From [Eubacterium] saphenum (GTDB lineage Bacteria; Bacillota; Clostridia; Oscillospirales; Ruminococcaceae): a stretch of 13,827 bases of DNA. The notes under the pieces are model-generated. The model was not told the origin of the DNA. It searched no databases and saw only the letters and a list, made by a program, of their open reading frames with translations. The stretch's first letter is position 1, and the number at the start of each line of letters is the position of its first letter. Positions 7,715 through 13,827 of the stretch are shown piece by piece. The translations under genes were made by a program, and so were the position numbers. The stretch is taken from NCBI GenBank assembly GCA_004555635.1, contig SFHN01000016.1:1-13827 (forward strand), read 5' to 3'.

Positions 7715-9571
7715 ATGTATCTCGCGCTGTACAGAAAATACCGTCCGAAAACCTTCGACGATGTTATATCGCAGGAGCATATCACCACTACCCTGAAAAA
7801 CCAGATTTCCACGGGTACTACCGCCCACGCATACCTGTTTACAGGCTCGCGCGGCACGGGCAAAACCTCCTGCGCGAAAATCCTCGCGATGGCGGTAAAC
7901 TGCAAGAACCCGAGAAACGGAAACCCCTGCTTAGAGTGCGAGAGCTGCCGCGAAATCGAAAGCGGCGCCGCTACGGATATCGTTGAAATGGACGCGGCAA
8001 GCAACAACGGCGTTGACGACGTGCGCCAGCTTCGCGATGAGGTAAACTACACCCCTGTAAGCTGCAAATACCGCGTGTACATCATCGACGAGGTGCATAT
8101 GCTCTCCCCCGCGGCATTCAACGCGCTTCTGAAAACGCTTGAGGAGCCGCCCGAGCACGTTAAGTTCGTCTTGGCAACCACCGAGCTGCACAAGGTTCTC
8201 CCGACGATAATTTCGCGCTGCCAGCGGTTCGATTTCAGGCGCATTGACGTAAAGGAAAGCGCCGCGCGGCTGCTTTATGTCGCGAAAGAGGAGGGGTTCA
8301 CCCTCGACGACGACGCGGCTGAGCTTATCTCGCGGCTTAGCGACGGCGGAATGCGCGACGCGCTGTCGGTGCTTGACCGCTGCGCCTCGGCAGACAGCCA
8401 CGTTACCACCGAGGTCGTAAGAGAATGCGCGGGCGTCGCCGACAACAGACACCTGTTCTCCTTCTCGGAGATGATTGCGAAAAATGACGTTGCGGGCTGC
8501 ATACGACTGCTTGACGAGCTTCACCGCGCTTCAAAGGATATCGCGCGGATAATTGACGAGCTTAGCGGTCACTTCCGCGACCTTATGCTTATAAAGACTA
8601 TCCCCTCCGAAAAAGACCTGCTTAGCGCTATGCCGTATGAGTACGGCGAGGTTGAGCGCATTGCGGGAATGTTTTCGCTTGACGATATACTCCGCTGCCT
8701 GTCGCTTCTCGGACAGTGCGCGGACAGCATAGGCAAGACAAAGCAGCGCCGTACGGCTGCGGAAATGTGCCTTGTCAGAATGTGTCTTGGCTACTCCGCG
8801 GCTTCGGAAGAAAGCGCACACCGCCCTGTGATGAACGTTGTCGCGGGCGCAGCGCCCGACGGCGGTGCAATTCAGATTATCCCGATAAAGGAGCAGAAGG
8901 AGGAGTTTATCCCGACGCCCGTCGAGAAGCTCTCGCCTAAAAACGCGCAGACGCTTAGCAAGCTGAAGGAGCTTAACCGCCAAACCGCGGAAATCGTAAG
9001 CGGTCTAGCCGCAAATACGCAGGCTAATGTGTTTGAACAAGTTCCTCCCGAGGCGCCGCCGTTTGACGCGCCGCCGCCCGAGGAGCCGTTTGGCTTCGAG
9101 CCGCCTGTGCCGCCTGTTCCCCCGGAGCAAAACGAACCCGCAAAGCCCGAGCCGCAGGCTAATTCCGAGCCGGTTGAAGCTGTTAAACCCGAACAGATTG
9201 AACCCGCGCCGCCCGAGCAGGCCGAAGCGGAAAGCACCGAAAAAAGACCCGCGCTTACGTCGATAACGGCGGAGCAATGGAACGCGGCGATAGAAAAGCT
9301 CTACCCGATGAACAAGGCGCTGCTGACAGGCTCGCAGGCAGTTCTGAACGCGGGGCTGCTTGAGATACACAGCACAAACGCGCTGTTTTCGAGCGTAAAG
9401 GACGACAGCCTGCGCGAGCTTAGCGAGGAAGTTTCCGATGCTCTCGGAGCGGACGTGAAAATAAAGCTTGTCTGCGAAAAAAAGACCGCCGCGGAAGAAA
9501 CGGAACAATCAGCCGTTAATGCGCTTCTCAAAAAAGCAGAAGCGCTCGGAATAGATGTAATAAGAAAGTGA
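7715..9571 (+). CDS. dnaX: DNA polymerase III subunit gamma/tau (clamp loader ATPase)
   Basis: A 618-residue protein opening MYLALYRKYRPKTFDDVISQ, the standard DnaX start. The AAA+ core has Walker A GSRGTGKT (44-51), a four-cysteine zinc site (C63, C72, C75, C78), Walker B IIDEVH (123-128), sensor 1 ATTE (154-157) and SRC (167-169). It drives loading of the beta clamp at the replication fork. A Pro/Glu-rich linker covers roughly residues 438-512, and a small C-terminal domain follows that in relatives contacts the polymerase. The ribosome site AAAGGGGTGAT is near-perfect, four bases before the ATG at 7715. No separate promoter is evident; transcription may read through from the SRP RNA. ebfC follows after 15 bases. 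A heptamer A-AAA-AAG, in the right frame for -1 slippage, occurs at 9478-9484, but only near the end of the gene. Confidence 0.98.
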   Translation: MYLALYRKYRPKTFDDVISQEHITTTLKNQISTGTTAHAYLFTGSRGTGKTSCAKILAMAVNCKNPRNGNPCLECESCREIESGAATDIVEMDAASNNGVDDVRQLRDEVNYTPVSCKYRVYIIDEVHMLSPAAFNALLKTLEEPPEHVKFVLATTELHKVLPTIISRCQRFDFRRIDVKESAARLLYVAKEEGFTLDDDAAELISRLSDGGMRDALSVLDRCASADSHVTTEVVRECAGVADNRHLFSFSEMIAKNDVAGCIRLLDELHRASKDIARIIDELSGHFRDLMLIKTIPSEKDLLSAMPYEYGEVERIAGMFSLDDILRCLSLLGQCADSIGKTKQRRTAAEMCLVRMCLGYSAASEESAHRPVMNVVAGAAPDGGAIQIIPIKEQKEEFIPTPVEKLSPKNAQTLSKLKELNRQTAEIVSGLAANTQANVFEQVPPEAPPFDAPPPEEPFGFEPPVPPVPPEQNEPAKPEPQANSEPVEAVKPEQIEPAPPEQAEAESTEKRPALTSITAEQWNAAIEKLYPMNKALLTGSQAVLNAGLLEIHSTNALFSSVKDDSLRELSEEVSDALGADVKIKLVCEKKTAAEETEQSAVNALLKKAEALGIDVIRK

Positions 9572-9586
9572 AAGGAAATAAAGACT

Positions 9587-9934
9587 ATGAAGGCAAGATT
9601 ACCCAAGGAATATCAGAACTCCGCACCCAATATGAACGCGATGGTTAAGAAGGCGCAGAAAATGCAGGAGGACATCGCTCTTGTTCAGGAGGAACTTGAA
9701 AAGAAGGAGTTCACAAAGCAGGTCGGCGGCGGCGCTCTCGAGCTTGTTATGACAGGCGACAAGAAGCTGAAGTCGGTTACGCTCAAGCCCGAGGTTGTTG
9801 ACCCCGAGGATATCGAAATGCTTCAGGACCTCATCATCAGCGGCGTAAACGAGATACTTCAGGAAGTAGACGACTACGGCGCGGCAGAGATGGAAAAGGT
9901 AACGGGCGGAGTTTCCTTCCCTGGTTTTATGTAA
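9587..9934 (+). CDS. ebfC: YbaB/EbfC family nucleoid-associated protein
   Basis: The 115 residues match the family size (about 100-110) plus a slightly longer N-terminus. MNAMVKKAQKMQEDIALVQEE is the amphipathic helix that starts these proteins, followed by the beta-strand core VGGGALELVMTGDKKLKSV and the C-terminal helix ending in GGVSFPGFM, close to the family ending GG-x-x-x-PG-x. It forms a dimer that binds DNA without strict sequence preference. It is called YaaK in Bacillus, where it likewise lies between dnaX and recR. The start at 9587 follows AAAGGAAA by about nine bases; internal Met codons lack a ribosome site. It is co-transcribed with dnaX. The next strong ribosome site belongs to a small ORF at 9953, not to recR. 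Confidence 0.96.
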   Translation: MKARLPKEYQNSAPNMNAMVKKAQKMQEDIALVQEELEKKEFTKQVGGGALELVMTGDKKLKSVTLKPEVVDPEDIEMLQDLIISGVNEILQEVDDYGAAEMEKVTGGVSFPGFM

Positions 9935-9952
9935 TATAAGGAAAGCAACATT

Positions 9953-10039
9953 ATGCGGTTCCTGCTTTGCAAAGCGCTGCGCCGTAGGGCGGGCATTTCG
10001 CGGCAGCGAACCGTTTTTGCTGTATGGAGAGTAAGTTAA
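9953..10039 (+). CDS. Small 28-codon leader ORF overlapping the comEC start
   Basis: ATG at 9953 is preceded by AAGGAAAG (9938-9945) at a seven-base distance, as good a ribosome site as any gene here. It lies 19 bases after ebfC. The frame is MRFLLCKALRRRAGISRQRT, then eight more residues, ending TAA at 10037-10039. It overlaps the comEC ATG (10024) by 16 bases in another frame. The peptide is strongly basic and I recognise no family. An imperfect GC-rich hairpin (CGCTG 9975-9979 with CAGCG 10004-10008, plus inner pairs) lies inside it, followed by a T5 run. I infer a role in translational coupling or attenuation of comEC; chance is possible. Confidence 0.45.
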   Translation: MRFLLCKALRRRAGISRQRTVFAVWRVS

Positions 10040-12057
10040 ACGAACAGATAAGGCTGCCTGCGGTGCAGTTTGCGGCGTTTATGGCGGCGGCAATGCTGCT
10101 CGCTTTTTACGGCGGGATTATAGTATGCGCGGCGATAGCTGCGGTTGGCGCACTCTGCGCGGTTTTTCTGAAAGTAAAGCGGCACAGCGGCTTTTGCACT
10201 GCGCTCGGAGCGTTTTTCGGCGCTTTGCTTATGGGGCTGTACCTTGCGTTTACGGTTTCTCCCGCGCAGACGCTCTGCGGGGAAACCGCAGAGGTTGAAC
10301 TTGTCGTTTCGGAAAGGCTTTCTTCAAGTGCTTCGGGCGAGGTGTATCTCGGAAAATTCAGGTATGGCAACGCACAAATTACCGCGCGGCTTTACGGCGA
10401 CAGCGAGGTTGAAGCGGGCGACAGGATTTGCGCCGAGGTTTCTTTCAGGGAAACCGAAAACGCTTTCCGCGTGCAAAATCTTTCGCGCGGCGTTCTGATT
10501 TCGGGAACGGTCGGGCAGGTTATCTCAACCGAAAGCGGCTTCAGCCTGAAGCGGGAAATAGAGCGCTTCCGCAGTAAGTGCGCCGCGCTGCTTCGTCAAA
10601 CCCTCGGCGAAAATGAAGCGGCTTTGGCGCAGGCAATTCTGCTCGGAGAACGCGGTGCGCTGCCGCTGCCGCTTGAAGAAGCCGCAAGCGTAAGCGGCGT
10701 TATGCACTTCACCGCCGTTTCCGGAACGCATTTCGCGGTGCTGTTTATGGTGCTGTCCGAGCTTTTCGCAAAGGACAAGCGGCTGCTGAAAGCGGTTTTA
10801 GCGCTGCTGTTTATCCTGCCCGCCGTGATTTTCTTCGGCGCAACTGCTTCGGTGCTGCGCTCGGCGGCAATGATTGCGGTACATAACCTTGCGGCGCTTT
10901 TGCTTCGCCGCAGCGATATTCTGAACTCCCTCGCGGTGACGGTTATCCTGCTTTCGGTGATAAACCCCGCCGCCGTGCTTGACGTGGGGCTTCAGATGTC
11001 GGTGCTCGGCGTTTTCGGCGCGGCGGTTGTCGGAAGAAGCTTCGGCGCGGCGCTGTCGGATAAGCTCCCGAAAAAGGCAAAGCCGCTCGGCGGCGCGGTT
11101 ACCGCGCTGTGCTGCTCGGCGGGAGCGACGGCGTTTACCGCGCCCGTCGCGATACATTGCTTCGGCGGGATATCGCTGCTAAGCGCAGTTACAACAGTTA
11201 TCATAGCGCCGCTGTTTGCCGCCGCAATGACCCTCGGAATGCTGCTGTGCATATCGGGGATGCCGCTTTTGGCGGTGCCTGTGGGGCTTGTGCTGAAAGC
11301 GATGATTTGGGTGATAACGGCTGCGGGGCGACTTCGCGGAATGTGGCTTGCGGCGGACTTTGCCAGCGCGGAATTTTTAGCGGCGCTGCTTGCGGCTGTG
11401 CTTGCGGCGGCGGTTTATAATCCCGACGGAATAAGAAAATTCGGCACAAAAGCGGCGGCGGTGATTACTGCGTTTTCGCTTACGATGTGCCTTTTCGCGC
11501 GGGAAAACCGCAGCAGGATTTGCTTTGTGTCCGACGGGCGCGACGGCGCGGCGGTTATCTGCGTAGGAAGCGAAGCCGCGGTGTTTGTTGCGGGAGGCGG
11601 AAGCGGGCTTACCGAAGATATTGCCCAAACGCTGAGAGAAAACGGCGCTAAAAGCTTGCGCTTTGTTGCGGCGGACAGCGCAGATTACAGCGGCGCGCTC
11701 GCGATAACGGAGCTTGCGCAGACTGTCCCTACGGAGAAAATATACGCGCCGCAGAGCGTTCGCGCAGTTTTGGAGCGCGGAACTTCGGTGTATATTGAGG
11801 ATTACTCCGCCGATATGATAACCGTCGGGGATATGCTGATTGCCGCGGCGAAAGTCGGCGACACGAGCGTTTCGGCGGACGTTGTGCTGTACACGGGATA
11901 TAAGCGAAGCGCTCCCGACAGCAGCGCAGAAATCCCGCTGTTCTGCTCCTCGCGGCAAAACGAGCTGCCGAGCGGCGGCGTGAACATATACGATACGGAG
12001 TTTTCGATAGAGCTTGACGAGAAAAGCCCTCTTATTACATTGTACGGAAAGGATTAA
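10024..12057 (+). CDS. comEC: ComEC/Rec2-family DNA internalisation channel with degenerate metallo-beta-lactamase-like tail
   Basis: A 677-residue membrane protein. Three N-terminal hydrophobic segments (about residues 14-78) are followed by an OB-like soluble region (DUF4131 type, about 85-165). The competence domain (about 195-470) carries GVMHFTAVSGTHFAVLF (225-241), the family's G-x-x-H-x-x-(A/S)-x-SG-x-H signature, and later PAAVLDVGLQMSVLGVFG. Family knowledge: ComEC passes single-stranded DNA across the cytoplasmic membrane during transformation. The C-terminal domain (about 480-677) aligns with the metallo-beta-lactamase tail of larger ComEC proteins, but the H-x-H-x-DH site reads AADSADYSG at 549-557: all His ligands are gone and only the Asp remains. 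No ribosome site precedes ATG 10024; the only upstream one drives the overlapping leader ORF. recR starts four bases after the stop codon. Confidence 0.93.
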   Translation: MESKLNEQIRLPAVQFAAFMAAAMLLAFYGGIIVCAAIAAVGALCAVFLKVKRHSGFCTALGAFFGALLMGLYLAFTVSPAQTLCGETAEVELVVSERLSSSASGEVYLGKFRYGNAQITARLYGDSEVEAGDRICAEVSFRETENAFRVQNLSRGVLISGTVGQVISTESGFSLKREIERFRSKCAALLRQTLGENEAALAQAILLGERGALPLPLEEAASVSGVMHFTAVSGTHFAVLFMVLSELFAKDKRLLKAVLALLFILPAVIFFGATASVLRSAAMIAVHNLAALLLRRSDILNSLAVTVILLSVINPAAVLDVGLQMSVLGVFGAAVVGRSFGAALSDKLPKKAKPLGGAVTALCCSAGATAFTAPVAIHCFGGISLLSAVTTVIIAPLFAAAMTLGMLLCISGMPLLAVPVGLVLKAMIWVITAAGRLRGMWLAADFASAEFLAALLAAVLAAAVYNPDGIRKFGTKAAAVITAFSLTMCLFARENRSRICFVSDGRDGAAVICVGSEAAVFVAGGGSGLTEDIAQTLRENGAKSLRFVAADSADYSGALAITELAQTVPTEKIYAPQSVRAVLERGTSVYIEDYSADMITVGDMLIAAAKVGDTSVSADVVLYTGYKRSAPDSSAEIPLFCSSRQNELPSGGVNIYDTEFSIELDEKSPLITLYGKD

Positions 12058-12060
12058 GAT

Positions 12061-12657
12061 ATGGCAGAGTTTATTTCCGCGCCGCTTGCTCTTGCGGCGG
12101 AGCAGTTTGCAAAGCTTCCCGGGATAGGGATAAAGACCGCGCAGCGGCTTGCATATTATATGCTCAACCGCCCCGAGGAGGAGGTAAGAGAGTTTGCCGA
12201 CAGCATTGTCCGCGCGCGCTGCGGGGTGCGGCTGTGCAGCTGCTGTATGAACTTCACCGACCGCGAGATTTGCGCGATATGCGACGACGAAAACCGCGAC
12301 AGAAGCGTTATCTGCGTTGTAGAAACACCGAAGGACGTTTCCGCGTTTGAGCGCTCGGGCGGCTACTCGGGCGTGTACCACGTTCTGCACGGGCTGCTGT
12401 CGCCGATGGACGGGATAACCGCTGACGACCTGAAAATCAAGGAACTGATTGCGCGGCTTAACGGCTGCAAGGAGGTCATTATGGCGACAAACCCGACCGT
12501 CGAGGGCGACGCTACCGCCGCATATCTCGGAATGCTGATAAAGCCGTTCGGGATAAAGGTTACGCGGCTTGCATACGGCCTGCCCGCAGGCTCGTCGCTT
12601 GAGTTTGCCGACGACGTAACGCTCGCAAGAGCGCTCGAAAACCGAAATGAGCTTTGA
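12061..12657 (+). CDS. recR: Recombination mediator RecR
   Basis: The 198 residues are the standard RecR length. An N-terminal helix-hairpin-helix region reads AAEQFAKLPGIGIKTAQRL (12-30), followed by the zinc finger C59-x2-C62 and C71-x2-C74 (LCSCCMNFTDREICAIC). The Toprim domain starts SVICVVETPKD (82-92) and includes NPTVEGDATAAYL (144-156). The C-terminal conserved segment is RLAYGLPAGSSLEFADDVTL (169-188). RecR forms a ring and with RecO loads RecA on gapped DNA. AAAGGA, about nine bases before the ATG, lies within the end of comEC, and the comEC stop is only three bases from this start, so the two are co-translated closely. Both the dnaX-ebfC-recR order and a bidirectional terminator after the gene mark the end of the operon. 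Confidence 0.98.
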   Translation: MAEFISAPLALAAEQFAKLPGIGIKTAQRLAYYMLNRPEEEVREFADSIVRARCGVRLCSCCMNFTDREICAICDDENRDRSVICVVETPKDVSAFERSGGYSGVYHVLHGLLSPMDGITADDLKIKELIARLNGCKEVIMATNPTVEGDATAAYLGMLIKPFGIKVTRLAYGLPAGSSLEFADDVTLARALENRNEL

Positions 12658-12701
12658 TAACAGCCTCCGCTCCCGCCGTTTTCCCTATACTATTACCCAT
12701 A

Positions 12702-12741
12702 AAAACAGCCGCTCCCGACCTGTTAATCGGAAGCGGCTTTT
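12702..12741. terminator. Bidirectional terminator between recR and the alarmone synthetase gene
   Basis: AGCCGCT (12707-12713) pairs with AGCGGCT (12732-12738), and inner CCGA (12715-12718) with TCGG (12727-12730) after one mismatch. The plus strand has TTTT after the stem, and the minus strand has GTTTTT (12701-12706 read in reverse complement). The two convergent genes end on either side, so one hairpin serves both. Confidence 0.8.
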
Positions 12742-12751
12742 GTCGCTTTTG

Positions 12752-13453
12752 TCAGTTGATTTCCTTCAGCGTGCGGTAAATGCTCTGCATACGCTCGTCA
12801 GTTGCGGCAATAGTTTCGGCGCACTCTTTAAGCTGCTGCGCAAGGTCTGCGGAAACCTCCACGTCGGTCTTATATTTTAACTCGTGCTCAAGGCTCGCCC
12901 AAAAGTCCATCGCAATCGTCCTTATCTGCACCTCAACGTTTACCTGCTCCTTCCTGTCGGAGAGGTAAACGGGCGTTTCTATAACAAGGTGCAGGCTGCG
13001 GTAGCCGTTCGGCTTGGGGTTCTTGATGTAGTCCTTTCGCTTGATAAGCTTTACGTCATCCTGCATAGTGAGCAGGTCTGCGACGGTGTAGATGTCCTCG
13101 ATGTAGTTGCAGATAACCCTTACTCCCGCGATATCGTTAAGCGCTTCGCGCGCGTTCTCGCAGCTGAACGACAGACCTTTTCGCTGAAGCTTTTCGAGAA
13201 TGCTCTGCGGGGACTTAAGCCTGTCCTCAATATGGTGAATGGGGTTGTAGTCGTATTTCGCCTTGAACTCGCTGTCGAGTATCTCAAGCTTTGTCTTTAC
13301 CTCGCGAATTGCCGATTCGTACAGGTGTTCAAGCTCAATGAACTGGTATAGCTGCTCCATAACCTGCTTCTGTGCTTTTTCCGTCAGCAGCTTCTCTACC
13401 GGCGCAAGAGCAGGCGGCGCAGTGTTCGGTTTGTAGGTAGTTGTCCTTGACAT
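12752..13453 (-). CDS. Small alarmone synthetase (RelP/RelQ-type GTP pyrophosphokinase)
   Basis: A 233-residue protein made of a RelA/SpoT synthetase domain alone, without the hydrolase, TGS or ACT domains of long RSH enzymes. It transfers pyrophosphate from ATP to GDP/GTP to make (p)ppGpp in the cytosol. Visible motifs: IHHIEDRLKSPQSILEKL (72-89), the metal-binding Asp107 in ALNDIAGVRV, the substrate loop RKDYIKNPKPNGYRSLH (139-155) and the second acid Glu174 in VNVEVQIRT, followed by MDFWASLEHELKYK. All catalytic features are present. It is about 20 residues longer at the N-terminus than Bacillus SAS proteins (about 210), with a Pro/Thr-rich start. Such enzymes usually respond to transcription or allosteric binding instead of ribosome stalling. 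ATG at 13451-13453 follows AAAGGAAAC. I cannot separate RelP from RelQ by eye. Confidence 0.95.
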   Translation of the reverse strand: MSRTTTYKPNTAPPALAPVEKLLTEKAQKQVMEQLYQFIELEHLYESAIREVKTKLEILDSEFKAKYDYNPIHHIEDRLKSPQSILEKLQRKGLSFSCENAREALNDIAGVRVICNYIEDIYTVADLLTMQDDVKLIKRKDYIKNPKPNGYRSLHLVIETPVYLSDRKEQVNVEVQIRTIAMDFWASLEHELKYKTDVEVSADLAQQLKECAETIAATDERMQSIYRTLKEIN

Positions 13454-13518
13454 ATTGTTTCCTTTCCCGATGGGGTTTGCTGTTATGTATATCCTACCAC
13501 ACCAAATGGAATGACAGT

Positions 13519-13549
13519 ATTATAATTCTGTGAATATTTTGTGAAATCA
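13519..13549 (-). promoter_or_regulatory. Possible weak promoter of the alarmone synthetase gene
   Basis: A perfect TATAAT is present on the minus strand (plus 13519-13524), but the bases 16-17 upstream (ATTTCAC) are a poor -35 and overlap the stop codon of the repeat-protein gene. The gap between the two genes is 93 bases with no clear terminator, so read-through is an alternative. Confidence 0.3.
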
Positions 13550-13827
13550 GTTCCCGCCGCGCGCCGCGCTCATCATTGCTTCAATCTGCTCCTGCGTCAG
13601 CTTTCCGCCGCTCGGCTCGGGTACAGGCTCGGGGGCGGCTTCAACTTCGCCTCGCGCCGCGTTCATCATCGCTTCAATCTGCTCCTGCGTCAGCTTTCCG
13701 CCGCTCGGCTCGGGCGCAGGCTCGGGAGCGGCTTCAACTTCGCCGCGCGCCGCGCTCATCATCGCTTCAATCTGCTCCTGCGTCAGCTTTCCGCCGCTCG
13801 GCTCGGGCGCAGGCTCGGGAGCGGCTT
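13547..13827 (-). CDS. C-terminal end of a tandem-repeat protein with FliM-like EIDALL-type motifs (rest outside window)
   Basis: The minus-strand frame is open from the right edge to TGA (13547-13549), so this is the last 93 residues of a longer protein. It consists of three copies of a 31-residue unit, nearly identical, ending AARGGN. Each unit has an acidic Pro-rich linker (AAPEPAPEPSGG) and a short predicted amphipathic helix, KLTQEQIEAMMSAARGE. The core L-T-Q-E-Q-I-E-A-M-M resembles the L-S-Q-(D/E)-E-I-D-A-L-L peptide of flagellar switch proteins FliM/FliY. This is a resemblance, not proof of homology. I recognise no family for the whole protein, whose main part lies beyond the window. 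The ATG codons within the repeats (such as 13760-13762) are part of the repeat and not starts. Confidence 0.75.
   Translation of the reverse strand, partial: AAPEPAPEPSGGKLTQEQIEAMMSAARGEVEAAPEPAPEPSGGKLTQEQIEAMMNAARGEVEAAPEPVPEPSGGKLTQEQIEAMMSAARGGN
13547..13827. repeat. 93-bp tandem repeat, three copies, running off the right edge
   Basis: The sequence CATCAT(T/C)GCTTCAATC recurs at 13571, 13664 and 13757, an exact 93-base spacing. Units differ at only about six positions, with changes such as GTA/GCG and GTT/GCT. The period is a multiple of three and preserves the reading frame. The high DNA identity, including at silent positions, suggests recent copying. The copy number cannot be known here. 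Confidence 0.92.

Noticed and set aside
9478..9519. Classical tau/gamma frameshift in dnaX
   Set aside because: The slippery site is 28 codons from the end, so it cannot produce the short gamma form known from E. coli; kept only as a low-interest observation.
11377..12390. 337-codon minus-strand frame across comEC and recR
   Set aside because: Antisense shadow of two clearly recognisable genes; no motifs and no start signal.
13547..13827. CRISPR array
   Set aside because: The 93-base units are nearly identical throughout with no variable spacers, and they keep an open reading frame.

Overview
The window reads as chromosomal, gene-dense, moderately GC-rich DNA from a low-GC-lineage Gram-positive bacterium (Firmicutes/Clostridia; an Oscillospirales or Ruminococcaceae-like anaerobe is my best inference). 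The grounds are the order SRP RNA - dnaX - ebfC/yaaK - recR, which matches Bacillus and Clostridia, a small alarmone synthetase of RelP/RelQ type, canonical sigma-A promoters (TTGACA/TATAAT with 17-bp spacers), and Gram-positive-style Shine-Dalgarno sequences (AAGGAG, AAAGGGGTGAT).

Layout. Bases 1-935 (+) hold the C-terminal two thirds of a MATE-family transporter cut by the left edge. Bases 936-1516 hold terminator hairpins, a tRNA-Leu(CAG) gene on the minus strand with its own promoter, and a short decayed fragment that I read as the C-terminus of an RNA 2'-phosphotransferase (KptA). A long minus-strand block follows, transcribed right to left: a DUF3810 membrane protein with an HExxH motif (6263-7357), a DUF554 membrane protein (5553-6239), pyrG (3703-5319, behind two similar promoters) and ppk1 (1517-3628). 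From 7493 transcription diverges to the plus strand: SRP RNA promoter and gene, dnaX, ebfC, a 28-codon overlapping leader ORF, comEC and recR, ending at a bidirectional terminator near 12707-12741. The last 1.1 kb on the minus strand holds a RelP/RelQ-type (p)ppGpp synthetase and, at the right edge, the C-terminal end of a protein made of 31-residue tandem repeats.

How the genes fit together. The plus-strand unit is a DNA-maintenance block (clamp loader, nucleoid-associated protein, recombination mediator) with a DNA-uptake channel gene, comEC, placed between ebfC and recR, where Bacillus has none. The minus-strand unit joins CTP synthesis and polyphosphate synthesis, and the alarmone synthetase nearby adds nucleotide and stress signalling. 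I see no phage genes, insertion sequences, CRISPR arrays or defence systems.

Points for a second look: the C-terminal 31-residue repeats resembling the FliM-type LSQxEIDALL peptide, a ComEC whose metallo-beta-lactamase-like tail has lost its metal ligands, the leader ORF that carries the only good ribosome site before comEC, the KptA relic, and the tandem pyrG promoters. I did not find evidence for a clearly new multi-gene system.
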